Source: Arthrobacter sp. cf158
Lineage (GTDB): Bacteria; Actinomycetota; Actinomycetes; Actinomycetales; Micrococcaceae
Assembly (NCBI RefSeq): GCF_900106835.1
Contig: NZ_FNNR01000004.1
Coordinates: 416,809 to 480,808 of the forward strand
DNA length: 64,000 nt
Reading direction: 5' to 3'
The notes beneath the pieces are model-generated. The model had not been told where the DNA came from, searched no databases, and saw only the letters and a list, made by a program, of their open reading frames with translations. Shown here piece after piece: positions 1 to 8,054 of this stretch (its first letter is position 1; every line of letters starts with the position of its first letter). The position numbers and the translations under genes were made by a program.

Positions 1-602
1 AGGTAGCGCGGTGATTCGGGCAGGCTTCGGCGCCACCAGAGCAGGAGGAGGATGGGAACTGCGGTGATGACCTGCGCCCAACGCCAGCCGTCCGCGCTCA
101 TGGGGACAACGAAGCGTCCGATCAGTGCGGCAGCCACGAAGCCAAAGGAGAAGAATCCTGCCAGGGTTCCGATGAACCAGCCGCGGCGCTTCGGGGGGAT
201 GAACTCGGACAGGAACGGTGCGATGATCACGCTTTCAGCGCCTGCTCCCAATCCTGCAAAGATCCGTGCAATCAGGAAGATTTCGAAGTTGGGGGCCATG
301 GCCGCGACCACCGACATGAGGCAGTAGAAGGCCAGAGCCCACAGCATGACCTTCTTTCGGCCGAAGCGGTCGCCCATCCACCCTGCCAGGATTGCGCCGA
401 AGAAGAAGCCGAACGGGGCCGCCGAGCCTACCAATCCCAGGCTGGCGGTGCTGAGGCCCCACAGTTCCTGGATACGGGGGAGCAGGAAGGCGACCACTGC
501 CCCGTCCATACCGTCGAACGAGTAGCCGAGGCCTCCAATGAGGAGAAGCTTGTAGTGTGGTCGACTGAGAGCCAGACGATCCAGGCGTGCTGTGAGAGAC
601 AT
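1..602 (-). CDS. MFS permease, N-terminal part (cut by window edge)
   Basis: Reading the minus strand from the ATG at 602 gives an open frame that leaves the window without a stop, so about 200 N-terminal residues are visible. They begin MSLTARLDRL and contain the first MFS segments, with the loop 2-3 signature GDRFGRKK (about residues 76-83) and a GAGAE stretch in TM4 typical of the metabolite:H+ and sugar porter branches. The protein should be an inner-membrane secondary importer; the substrate is unknown. The RpiR regulator at 711 is divergent, 108 nt away, and a shared palindrome lies between them. RpiR regulators usually sense sugar phosphates, so a sugar or sugar-acid substrate is a reasonable inference. 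The family call is firm, the substrate is not. Confidence 0.85.
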   Translation of the reverse strand, partial: MSLTARLDRLALSRPHYKLLLIGGLGYSFDGMDGAVVAFLLPRIQELWGLSTASLGLVGSAAPFGFFFGAILAGWMGDRFGRKKVMLWALAFYCLMSVVAAMAPNFEIFLIARIFAGLGAGAESVIIAPFLSEFIPPKRRGWFIGTLAGFFSFGFVAAALIGRFVVPMSADGWRWAQVITAVPILLLLWWRRSLPESPRY

Positions 603-647
603 GGTGATTCCTGCCAAAGTGGGCCAAGTTGTACATTTTGAGGAATA

Positions 648-663
648 TGCACAAGTCTGTGCA
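648..663. promoter_or_regulatory. Operator-like palindrome between MFS gene and rpiR-type gene
   Basis: TGCACA-agtc-TGTGCA is a perfect 6-bp inverted repeat in the 108-nt divergent promoter region. The 9-mer gccaaagtg also occurs twice here, at 613-621 and 686-694. The position suits a site where the RpiR protein controls itself and the permease. Inference from position only. Confidence 0.4.
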
Positions 664-710
664 GATGCGATGTATTGAAGTTAAGGCCAAAGTGTGAGGT
701 AGGTCAATAG

Positions 711-1589
711 GTGGAAGAAGATTTCAACTCGTCAACGTTGACTGAGTGGCTGGACAGCCGTGTCCAGGGACGGAAGCTCGCGGCGCGCCAAATGCAGGTG
801 ATTGGCATCCTCCGATCCCAGCCCCGGCTTGCGTCCTACGGCTCGGTCAGCGACATCGCTGCCGTGGCCGCATCCAACGCCTCCACCGTCACCAGAACCG
901 CGCAAACACTGGGATTCAAGGGGTGGGCCGACTTCCAATTTGAGCTGCGTTCACGGTTCCTGGCGTCTTTGAGCGCAGTGGAGGTTGCGGCCGAGCACAA
1001 TGGCCACATCAGCAGTCCTGCGCAGGCAGCGGTGTCCACTGACCGTGCCAATTTGGCCCATTTTGAGCGCACTTTGGACACCGATGCCGTCCACAATATT
1101 GCGACGGCGATTGCCGGTGCACGGCAGACTTTCATCGTCGCGGCAGGCAGTTACGCCATCCCCGGCAAGGCGCTGGAGCACAACGCCATCATCGCCGGAT
1201 ACAACGTCCGGCTCCTTGATGCCGACGTCGCTGCCCTCACCAACGCCATTGCACGGCTTGGTGCAGAAGACCTGGTGATCGCCATCAGTCTCTGGCGGGT
1301 ATACGACAGCACCATGCGCGCCGTGGAGATCGCCCACAACCTGGGCACGCCCATTGTGTCCATCACGGACAGCGCCGGCTCGCCCGTAGCAGTGCACGCT
1401 GATCACAGGATTGTGGTGCCCACAGAAGGCGCGGGTTTCTTCCCGTCCCTGACGGGTGCCGTTGCCGCGGTCCAGGCGATCGCCGTCGAGCTTGCTTCCC
1501 TGGACCGCGAACGCTCCAACCAAAACATTGCTGCCTCGGAGCGGACGTGGGACCAGATGCGGATCATGCACCCGCGCTCGACGTCCTAG
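711..1589 (+). CDS. RpiR/MurR-family transcriptional regulator
   Basis: A 292-residue protein with the two-domain RpiR layout. An N-terminal helix-turn-helix (about residues 25-80, including SVSDIAAVAASNASTVTRTA) binds DNA, and a C-terminal SIS domain (about 120-260) binds phosphosugars in this family. The GTG start at 711 has AGGTAGG about 8 nt upstream. The gene diverges from the MFS permease and runs convergently into the PL26-type lyase gene. Its likely targets are the permease and possibly the lyase. The effector cannot be read from sequence. Confidence 0.88.
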   Translation: MEEDFNSSTLTEWLDSRVQGRKLAARQMQVIGILRSQPRLASYGSVSDIAAVAASNASTVTRTAQTLGFKGWADFQFELRSRFLASLSAVEVAAEHNGHISSPAQAAVSTDRANLAHFERTLDTDAVHNIATAIAGARQTFIVAAGSYAIPGKALEHNAIIAGYNVRLLDADVAALTNAIARLGAEDLVIAISLWRVYDSTMRAVEIAHNLGTPIVSITDSAGSPVAVHADHRIVVPTEGAGFFPSLTGAVAAVQAIAVELASLDRERSNQNIAASERTWDQMRIMHPRSTS

Positions 1590-1610
1590 AGGGTCACGAG
1601 GCAACGCAAA

Positions 1611-4268
1611 TTACGACGCCGGCACCTCCTGGGTGGGCAAGTCACCGCCGATGAGGGCCAGGTTTTGGATGACGGCCAGGCCGAACTGGGCAGTGTCGTT
1701 GGTGGACACTGTGGGAGCCTCGTCCACCGGCTGGAGCACAGAGGGCGGCAGGATGGTCCTCACAGTGAAAGCCTCGGCGTGGTTCAGGTTTTCGCCACCT
1801 TCGGCGAAGCTTTCCCACGCCAAACCTGCAAGCTCCGGAGAACCCAGCCGGGCGGCAGCGTAGGCCGTGAGCCTGCTGTGCGCCTGGGTGAGGTAGATCC
1901 CCGCCAGCGGCTGCCCAACCTCCGCGATCTGTTCCGCCGGGGTGGCCAGGAACAGCCGGCAATACTGCATCCAGGCTTCTTCGAAGTCCTTGTCGTCCAC
2001 CAGGCTGATGAGTTCGCTGCAGATTTCCACCAAGCCGAACACGGCGCTCAGGTGCGAGACGCTGATGACCTCCCTGCCGGCGTCGAACCTTCCCTTATCC
2101 AGGTCGTAAAGCGCCTCGCCGGTGAGGAACCCGTACTTCAGTGCTCCGATGTCTGCCATGGTTCCCAGCAGTCGATCGCGGGAGCGGGGGTTGCCGGTGC
2201 GTTCCCAATCAGTGAGCCAGGTGGCAGCGAGTGAACCCCAGTCAGTACCGAGCCCCACACCCAAGGCGCCCCGGTCCGGACGGTAGGTGTCGGCGTCGGG
2301 ACGTACTTTGCGGACGGGGTCCAGTCCGAGGAAGTTCTGGTCGCTGTCCACCAGCTCGGTGAGGAGATCGCCCGTGCGCTCATCCGCCGTGAGGTAGTAG
2401 TAGAACCGCCGGTAGGCCGGGGTGCTGATGCGCAATTGCTTTGCACTGCAGCCCCAGTGCTGCACATTGTGTCGGGAACCCAGGCCGCGCCAGGGGCCCA
2501 GATGGTAGACGTCCACCTCTCCGGTGTGGCGGGTCATGGCCTCGGCATAGCGGAACACATCTGCGCGGCCGCTGCGCAGGTACATGTACCACAGCCAGAG
2601 GTCCGGCGAGAGTTCGGAGTTGTCCCACGCGTAGCCGCCAACGTCGTAGCGCCACACGTGCCGGTCGGTGTCGTAGGTGTGCATCACATCGCCGTAGTTC
2701 CAGAACCCGTACCAGCGGCGCTGCTCCGTTTGGCCTTGGTAGAAGCGGAACAGGAAGTTCAGCTTGTCTTCCAGCTCCGCCCGCGCGGGGGTGCTTCGGT
2801 CCACCGGAGCCCAATCGCCGAAGATTCCGGCCGCGTGCAGGTACTCCGGCGAGGGTTGCAACAGCGGGGGAGTGGACGCAGCTTTCGCGTCCGCAGCGAG
2901 GGATTCCGTGCTGGGAGTGGCCTCGTAGGCGAACAGCGTCAGCTCATGCGTCCGCGCGATCCCGGTGGGGTTCCCGAAGCCCGGTTCGTAGTCCTCATAC
3001 GTGATTTCCAGACCCTCAAGCTGGTCCTCGAACGTGTCCTGGCCCAGGCCGTCGTGGTAGAACCGGAGATCCATGGGCTGAGCTTCGGGGGAGTACAGCC
3101 ACGCCGTCATTGTCGCTTCCGAGGTGGCTGCACCGCGGATGTCCAGCTGGCCGGGATGTGACTGCCAGAAATCCCGAATGCCAATGCCCAGCCCGCCTCC
3201 CAGATCACTCACTGAGCAGAAACCGGCCGATCTGGTGCCGCCGGAAATGCCTACCCAGCCGTGGCCCGGGGCGGTTCGTTTGCGCAGCTCAAAGCCGTCT
3301 GCGGTCAGTTGAGTGAGCGTGTAATCGTTCCAGCTGGGGATGAGGTGGAGGCGCTCGGAGACCAGCGGGCTCCATTCCTCGAGCGGCGGCGTGGGCCGGC
3401 CAGCGATCTGCGCCGCACGAACAGCATCGCCAGGGTCGCGCCGCAATCCGGTCAGCCCGCGAACAGCCTCAACCAGGAAGCCCCCGTCCGCGCCTGCGAT
3501 CCGGACATGCCGATCATGCAACCCGCTGGCCAGTGGGACGGTGAATTGGACGCCCAACCCTGCCAGGTAATCCTGTTCAGCGTCGCCATCCCAGATGAAC
3601 GAGTGCATCATCCTCACGCTGCGGGCGCCGGCGAAGAAATAGAAGCGGACGGTGAAGGGAAGCCATTCGCGCTGGCCGGCGTCGGCCCGGTGGCGCCCTT
3701 CCACCCTGACCACCACGCGAACCGGGCCGCGCTGTTCCACGGTGACGCTGGAGATCCGGCTGGTGAACGCGTCACGGGTGGTGCTGCCGGCGCCCTCGGT
3801 CTGGCCGCGCTGCAGCAGGCTGACCAACCGGGCGTCCTTGGCCACCACGGAACCATCGCGGGTCAGCTTGCTGAACAGGTTTGCGCCCGAACGCTGCAGG
3901 ACCATGTCCAGGGATCCGGTGGAGACAGTCACGGACTGCTCCGTCTCGGTGACCGTCACTTCCGGGTGTTCGACGGCGGATGCTGGGCCGGCGTCGCGGG
4001 TTTCCGTTGCATGGGGCGTGACGGTATACGCCGACGCAGGCTGATCCGTAGCGCCCAACGCAATGCCCGCCCACTTGAGGGAGCCATCCGGCCAGGTGGC
4101 GAGCGGCCAGGTCTGGGCGGGGACGGTGCTGCCGCTGGCGTCGTGGACTTTGAGGGCGGCTGCATCTGGAACGGTACCGCGCTGGAACGGCATCCCCCAT
4201 GTGGTGCCGCCGCTGAGTCCTGCGGGCGGTTCGCCATCGATCCACCTGATCGGGGCGTGCTGAGTCAT
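1611..4268 (-). CDS. PL26-type exo-rhamnogalacturonan lyase family protein (PcRGLX/YetA-like)
   Basis: An 885-residue protein. The N-terminus (APIRWIDGEPP, then GTTWGMPFQRG, then WPDGSLKWAGIAL) matches the RIFT-barrel domain of the PcRGLX/YetA family. A beta-sandwich region follows, and the C-terminal half is Trp/Tyr-rich, consistent with an alpha/alpha toroid. Characterised members remove unsaturated disaccharides from the ends of rhamnogalacturonan I. I see no signal peptide, so it probably acts on imported oligosaccharides in the cytoplasm. I chose the ATG at 4268 because AGGTGG lies 8 nt upstream; an in-frame GTG at 4280 would add four residues and lacks such a site. Two LacI-type palindromes lie just upstream. 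The family is fairly sure, the exact substrate is not. Confidence 0.75.
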   Translation of the reverse strand: MTQHAPIRWIDGEPPAGLSGGTTWGMPFQRGTVPDAAALKVHDASGSTVPAQTWPLATWPDGSLKWAGIALGATDQPASAYTVTPHATETRDAGPASAVEHPEVTVTETEQSVTVSTGSLDMVLQRSGANLFSKLTRDGSVVAKDARLVSLLQRGQTEGAGSTTRDAFTSRISSVTVEQRGPVRVVVRVEGRHRADAGQREWLPFTVRFYFFAGARSVRMMHSFIWDGDAEQDYLAGLGVQFTVPLASGLHDRHVRIAGADGGFLVEAVRGLTGLRRDPGDAVRAAQIAGRPTPPLEEWSPLVSERLHLIPSWNDYTLTQLTADGFELRKRTAPGHGWVGISGGTRSAGFCSVSDLGGGLGIGIRDFWQSHPGQLDIRGAATSEATMTAWLYSPEAQPMDLRFYHDGLGQDTFEDQLEGLEITYEDYEPGFGNPTGIARTHELTLFAYEATPSTESLAADAKAASTPPLLQPSPEYLHAAGIFGDWAPVDRSTPARAELEDKLNFLFRFYQGQTEQRRWYGFWNYGDVMHTYDTDRHVWRYDVGGYAWDNSELSPDLWLWYMYLRSGRADVFRYAEAMTRHTGEVDVYHLGPWRGLGSRHNVQHWGCSAKQLRISTPAYRRFYYYLTADERTGDLLTELVDSDQNFLGLDPVRKVRPDADTYRPDRGALGVGLGTDWGSLAATWLTDWERTGNPRSRDRLLGTMADIGALKYGFLTGEALYDLDKGRFDAGREVISVSHLSAVFGLVEICSELISLVDDKDFEEAWMQYCRLFLATPAEQIAEVGQPLAGIYLTQAHSRLTAYAAARLGSPELAGLAWESFAEGGENLNHAEAFTVRTILPPSVLQPVDEAPTVSTNDTAQFGLAVIQNLALIGGDLPTQEVPAS

Positions 4269-4292
4269 GATCGAGTCCACCTAAGGAGTTGG

Positions 4293-4318
4293 GAAAACGC
4301 TTTCTTGAGACGTTTCAA
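4293..4318. promoter_or_regulatory. Tandem LacI-type operators upstream of the PL26-type gene
   Basis: Two palindromes with a central CG lie end to end: gAAAACGCTTTc (4293-4304) and ttGAGACGTTTCaa (4305-4318). Both have the shape of LacI-family carbohydrate operators. They sit 25-50 nt upstream of the lyase start. No LacI gene lies next to them. Confidence 0.5.
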
Positions 4319-4378
4319 TAACCTACCCGCGTGTGCCGCGGCCCGCAAGGGGTGCTCGAACCCTGGTCTGAAAAGTCG

Positions 4379-4424
4379 TTGACACCCACCATGCCCGGCG
4401 GTATCGTACAACCAAATGGTTGTA
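4379..4424 (+). promoter_or_regulatory. Promoter and ArsR-type operator spanning the start codon
   Basis: TTGACA (4379-4384), a 17-nt spacer and TATCGT (4402-4407) form a good sigma-70-type promoter. Its predicted transcription start is at or within a few bases of the ATG at 4416. The palindrome TACAACCA-aa-TGGTTGTA (4407-4424) overlaps the -10 end, the start site and the first codons. The mRNA should be leaderless, and the repressor would sit directly on the start. Confidence 0.6.
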
Positions 4425-4781
4425 GATCAGCTCAGTCGCTCACCCGAAAAAGACGTCGCCTTGGACCGCCTGTTCCAAGCGTTGGCCGACGCCACCCGCA
4501 GGGACATCGTTGCCCGGGTGACGGCAGGGGAGTACTCGGTCTCCGGGCTGGCTGCGCTCTACACCATGAGTTTCGCGGCCGTACAGAAGCATGTTGCGGT
4601 CCTGGAACGGGCCTCCCTGGTGACCAAGGAGAAGCGTGGGAGGGAACAGATCGTGCGGGGAAACCATGATGGATTGCAAAAAGCCCGGCATCTGTTGGAC
4701 CACTTCGAAATGATCTGGCGGCAACGAGCCAGCCGGATCGCGGACATACTCGCTGAAGACGACGAAAGGGATCTGCCATGA
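4416..4781 (+). CDS. ArsR-family winged-helix repressor
   Basis: A 121-residue protein with the ArsR/HTH_20 fold: LFQALADATRRDIVARV, then the recognition region VSGLAALYTMSFAAVQKHVAVLE (split here as VSGLAALYTMS and FAAVQKHVAVLE), then a wing with EKRGRE. It has no metal-binding CxC motif, as expected for the subgroup that pairs with SRPBCC proteins. There is no Shine-Dalgarno sequence; the promoter spacing indicates a leaderless transcript. Its stop overlaps the start of the next gene by 4 nt. It probably represses its own two-gene operon through the palindrome on its start codon. Confidence 0.85.
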   Translation: MVVDQLSRSPEKDVALDRLFQALADATRRDIVARVTAGEYSVSGLAALYTMSFAAVQKHVAVLERASLVTKEKRGREQIVRGNHDGLQKARHLLDHFEMIWRQRASRIADILAEDDERDLP

Positions 4782-5275
4782 CTGTGGTCAGCGTAAACAA
4801 GGACGTTGCGGCACTGAGCTTCACCATTGTTGCTGAATTCGACGCAGACGTGAAGCGCGTCTGGAGGATCTGGGAAGACCCCCGGCAGCTCGAACGCTGG
4901 TGGGGGCCACCCACCTGGCCCGCCACTTTTGAGACCCACGAGTTCAGCGCCGGTGGCAAGGCCGCCTATTACATGACAGGCCCAGATGGGACCAAGGCTC
5001 GCGGTTGGTGGAAATTCACTATCATCAATGCCCCTGACCACTTGGAGTTCGACGACGGTTTCGCCGACGAGCACGGCGAGCCCGTGGACGAGCTGGGCAT
5101 CACCCACGCCATCGTGAAGCTCGAACCTGTTGGTGACCGCACCCGGATGACCCTGACCTCCAGCTTTGAGTCCGAGGAGCAGATGCAGAAGATGGCGGAC
5201 ATGGGCATGGAAGACGGGATGCGCGAGGCGATCGAGCAGATCGACGCCGTACTTGCGGAGCCGGCCAACGCCTGA
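4778..5275 (+). CDS. SRPBCC (AHSA1-type) domain protein
   Basis: A 165-residue protein with a helix-grip (Bet v1-like) fold of the AHSA1/activator-of-Hsp90 type. Family features are VWRIWEDPRQLERWWGPP (about residues 27-44), the strand GWWKFTIINAP, and the closing helix with the EEQMQKMADMGM region. Members form a hydrophobic cavity for small ligands. The start ATG overlaps the ArsR stop (ATGA), so the two are translationally coupled. Such ArsR-SRPBCC pairs are common in actinobacteria, but the ligand is generally unknown. A strong terminator follows. Confidence 0.85.
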   Translation: MTVVSVNKDVAALSFTIVAEFDADVKRVWRIWEDPRQLERWWGPPTWPATFETHEFSAGGKAAYYMTGPDGTKARGWWKFTIINAPDHLEFDDGFADEHGEPVDELGITHAIVKLEPVGDRTRMTLTSSFESEEQMQKMADMGMEDGMREAIEQIDAVLAEPANA

Positions 5276-5299
5276 CGACTGAACCAAAAGCAAAAAGAA

Positions 5300-5334
5300 G
5301 CCGACGACGGCGGGTGCCTCCCGCCGTCGTCGGC
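5300..5334 (+). terminator. Intrinsic terminator after the ArsR/SRPBCC operon
   Basis: A 15-bp perfect stem (GCCGACGACGGCGGG, 5300-5314, with its complement at 5320-5334) closes a 5-nt loop. It starts 24 nt after the SRPBCC stop codon. The T-run is poor, as is common in this GC range. Confidence 0.75.
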
Positions 5335-5377
5335 GTATGGTTTAAGTCCCGGCCGCCTCTCGAAACGGACCAGTGTC

Positions 5378-5956
5378 ATGGCGCGATTGATCATCATGGG
5401 GCCTCCGGGTTCCGGCAAGGGCACCCAAGCCGAGCACATCGCGAGGCATTTCGGCATCCCCGCCATCTCCACGGGTGACCTGTTCCGCGCCCATGTGAGG
5501 GACAAAACGGAACTCGGCCTGGAAGCAGGCGAGTATATGGATCGCGGTGAGTTCGTGCCGGACCACGTCACCACGGACATGCTGAAGCAGCGCATGGAAG
5601 AATCCGATGCCACCGACGGGTTTCTGTTGGACGGCTACCCCCGGACGGTGATCCAGATCGGCGCCTTGGACGAGATGCTTGCGGTTCGCGGAAAGCCCCT
5701 GGAAGTTGTCCTTGCGCTGACTGCCTCGGATGACGAACTGGTTGCCCGGATGCTCCGGCGAGCCCGGGAACAAGGCAGGAGTGACGACAACGAGACCGTG
5801 ATTCAGCGCAGGTTGGAGTTGTATCGGGACGAGACACAGCCCGTGGTGATGGCTTACTCCCAGCGCGGGATCCTGCTGACCGTGGAGGGGTCCGGCGAGA
5901 GGGAAGCGATCACCGCGGCTGCGATTGCGGCCGTCGAAAGAATCTTGGCGCCCTAG
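5378..5956 (+). CDS. adk: Adenylate kinase (short form)
   Basis: A 192-residue nucleoside monophosphate kinase. The P-loop is GPPGSGKGT (residues 8-16). TGDLFR lies in the AMP-binding region, FLLDGYPRT is the Walker-B-like segment, and ARMLRRAREQGRSDDNE is the short lid without zinc cysteines. It converts AMP and ATP to 2 ADP in the cytoplasm. The gene stands alone rather than in the secY-map ribosomal cluster where the housekeeping adk normally lies, so this may be a second copy. Its stop overlaps the end of the convergent glycosyltransferase gene by 4 nt. Confidence 0.9.
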   Translation: MARLIIMGPPGSGKGTQAEHIARHFGIPAISTGDLFRAHVRDKTELGLEAGEYMDRGEFVPDHVTTDMLKQRMEESDATDGFLLDGYPRTVIQIGALDEMLAVRGKPLEVVLALTASDDELVARMLRRAREQGRSDDNETVIQRRLELYRDETQPVVMAYSQRGILLTVEGSGEREAITAAAIAAVERILAP

Positions 5957-6699
5957 CCGGTTGCTGCCGGAAGTTCGGCGCCCAAGGCGCGGAGATATGC
6001 CGCGAATCCCTCCGGTGCCCGGGCCTGCAGCCGCCCGGAGGTCACCACGCGGGTAGTGTCCGTTGCAGTGACGGCGAAACCGTGGCTACGTAGCCGATCC
6101 ACCAGGACGTGGTCCTCATGGGCCCGCAATGTGGGAAAGCCACCCACAGCGAGATAGGCGGAGGCGCGGATGCCCAGGTTTGCCCCATAAATGTGGGGAT
6201 GGTCCTCGACGAACGGGTGCAGTTCAAGCCACCTGCGCAGAATGGCAGGCTCCACGTCCCCGGGGTCGGGCTCAACGGATCCGAGGATGGCATCGGCTCC
6301 GGCGTTGGCGAGCTCCACCTGACGCACCAGCCACTGCTCCGGCACGGTGGAATCGGAGTCCGTGGTGGCCAGCCAGATCTTCGCGGTCTCCTCTGCGGGC
6401 AGGCCGTCCAGGGAGGCGCGAATGCCAAAGTCGCGGCTGGCGCCCGTGCTTCGCAGTTCCACATTGACGGCCCCGAACCGGGAGTCACCCGCGACGTAAG
6501 CGGCGGTGATGTCCGCCGAGCGGTCCGTGCAGCTGTCCAGGACTACTGAAACTGAAACCGGTACTTCCGGGTGCTCCTGCTGCAGGGCATCGGCGGCCGT
6601 CTTCAGCGCCACGAGTGCCGAGCCGATGTGCCGGTCCTCATTGTGGGCCGGCATCACCACCGCAACGCTCATGATGGTGCGTGGATCCGGCATGGTCAT
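5953..6699 (-). CDS. Family 2 glycosyltransferase
   Basis: A 248-residue GT-A fold protein. VAVVMPAHNEDRHIGSAL opens the nucleotide-sugar domain, VVLDSCTDRSADI follows, and TTDSDST is the acidic DxD-like metal site. GANLGIRASAYLAVGGFP and HEDHVLVDRL form the acceptor side. The frame stays open upstream, but the real start is the ATG at 6699, whose ATGA overlaps the stop of the deacetylase-methyltransferase gene. It is the last gene of a three-gene minus operon. It probably transfers a sugar from a nucleotide donor to the product made by its neighbours; the acceptor is unknown. Confidence 0.85.
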   Translation of the reverse strand: MTMPDPRTIMSVAVVMPAHNEDRHIGSALVALKTAADALQQEHPEVPVSVSVVLDSCTDRSADITAAYVAGDSRFGAVNVELRSTGASRDFGIRASLDGLPAEETAKIWLATTDSDSTVPEQWLVRQVELANAGADAILGSVEPDPGDVEPAILRRWLELHPFVEDHPHIYGANLGIRASAYLAVGGFPTLRAHEDHVLVDRLRSHGFAVTATDTTRVVTSGRLQARAPEGFAAYLRALGAELPAATG

Positions 6700-8054
6700 G
6701 GTGCCTCGTCCGGAGCAACAAGGACCTCCAGGATGAAGTCCTTCTCCCGGTACAGTCCACGCGTGGGCCACGCGAGTTGCCTGCGGGCCATGGTGTGGAC
6801 CGCCTCGGCATCGAGCGTCCAGCCGGAGATCGGGTGCCGCCAATGGCACAGCAGCAGCGTCCCTCCCGGACGGGTGGATGTTTGAATCCGTGCCAGGAGT
6901 TCGGTGAGTTCTTCCGGTGAAAGGTAGTAGCCCGTCTCGGACAACACCACGAGGTCGAAAGTGCCATCGGGCCACTCATGCGGCATCGTCAGATGTTGTA
7001 CCTCTGCCGACGGGAACGTCGCGAGCCGCCGTTGCGCGTGAACCAGGGCCGCGGTGCTGGCATCCACTCCGAGGAAATGCCGGCAACGCTGGGCGAGTTC
7101 TTCGCTGAGCGTGCCGATGGAACAGCCCAGTTCCAGCCCTGACTCATAGGATTCGTCAGGGAGGGCCGCCAGGGTCAGTGCCCTTTTGCGTCGCTCGTAC
7201 CAGCTGGTGGCATAGTTCCAAGGATCCTCTTCCCTGGAGTGGACCTCGTCAAAAATCCGCCCGGCATCTGCTGAGGTGTTGGAGCCCGCCTTTGGAGGAT
7301 GCCAGGCGAACGTTTCCCAAGGCCTTTCGAAGTGCTGCAGGAACGTCTCCGACAACAACGTTTCGTCGCCCGGATGCTCTGACAACGGCTCTGTTTGGGA
7401 GGCGTGCGCGCGCATGGCGGCCGCCTTGGCTTGCTGAACTTCCTGGCTCAGGGGCACACGAACCCAGTCTTTCCACGTGTTGTCCTCCAGTCCTGCCCAC
7501 AGCCAGTACCAAATGGGGTATTCCAGCAGGCCATGGCCGCCTTCTGATGCGACTTCCGCGGCGACAGTGCCAAGGGCATCGTGATCCGTGTGGCCATCCG
7601 AACGGTAGGGGGCCACGATCACCACGTCCTCGGCCCGCTGCCCCGACGCCGCCTCGCGCACCGCGTCAGCAATGCTCGCCGAATGTGCCGCCAGTTGCCC
7701 GTCCGGCAGTTCCAGGAAGCGCCACGTGGAGCCCGGAACCAGCCCGGACACTGCCGAGTGGAACTCCTCGAGCCGCACAGCGGCAAGTTGTTCCGGCGTC
7801 GTGGTTTTCGAGTCCGGGTGCGACGCCTCGCCTGCCGTGCACAGCAGCACTTTCACTGTGGCTCCGGCCGAGTTCAGCGTGGCGAGGAAGCCGCCGGCCC
7901 CCAGGGTCTCATCGTCGGGGTGTGCGGCCAGCACAACAAAGGTCATGGCACGCAGCTCGCTCGTGTCCAGCGGTAACTCCGGAAGGGCGGCCACGTCGGA
8001 AGCGGCCCATGCCGTCTCGGCCGTACCCGTGTCCGTGTGCGAGAACGTCACCAT
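6696..8054 (-). CDS. PIG-L family deacetylase fused to a NodS-like SAM methyltransferase
   Basis: A 452-residue fusion. Residues about 38-240 are a PIG-L/LmbE zinc N-deacetylase with the AHPDDE motif (H45, D47, D48) and a second site HTDHD (H155, H158). Residues about 265-450 are a class I SAM methyltransferase of the NodS type, with DPWNYATSWYERRK and motif I GLELGCSIGTL (306-316). PIG-L enzymes remove acetyl from GlcNAc groups, and NodS N-methylates a freed amino sugar in Nod-factor synthesis. The two activities could therefore act in sequence on one sugar amine. The start overlaps the acyl-CoA dehydrogenase end by 7 nt and the stop overlaps the GT2 start. Domain calls are firm; the combined reaction is inferred. 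Confidence 0.85.
   Translation of the reverse strand: MVTFSHTDTGTAETAWAASDVAALPELPLDTSELRAMTFVVLAAHPDDETLGAGGFLATLNSAGATVKVLLCTAGEASHPDSKTTTPEQLAAVRLEEFHSAVSGLVPGSTWRFLELPDGQLAAHSASIADAVREAASGQRAEDVVIVAPYRSDGHTDHDALGTVAAEVASEGGHGLLEYPIWYWLWAGLEDNTWKDWVRVPLSQEVQQAKAAAMRAHASQTEPLSEHPGDETLLSETFLQHFERPWETFAWHPPKAGSNTSADAGRIFDEVHSREEDPWNYATSWYERRKRALTLAALPDESYESGLELGCSIGTLSEELAQRCRHFLGVDASTAALVHAQRRLATFPSAEVQHLTMPHEWPDGTFDLVVLSETGYYLSPEELTELLARIQTSTRPGGTLLLCHWRHPISGWTLDAEAVHTMARRQLAWPTRGLYREKDFILEVLVAPDEAP

Noticed and set aside
3261..4382. 373-codon plus-strand open frame antisense to the PL26-type gene
   Set aside because: It mirrors the real gene, has no family motif and no ribosome site. Long antisense frames are normal at this GC content.
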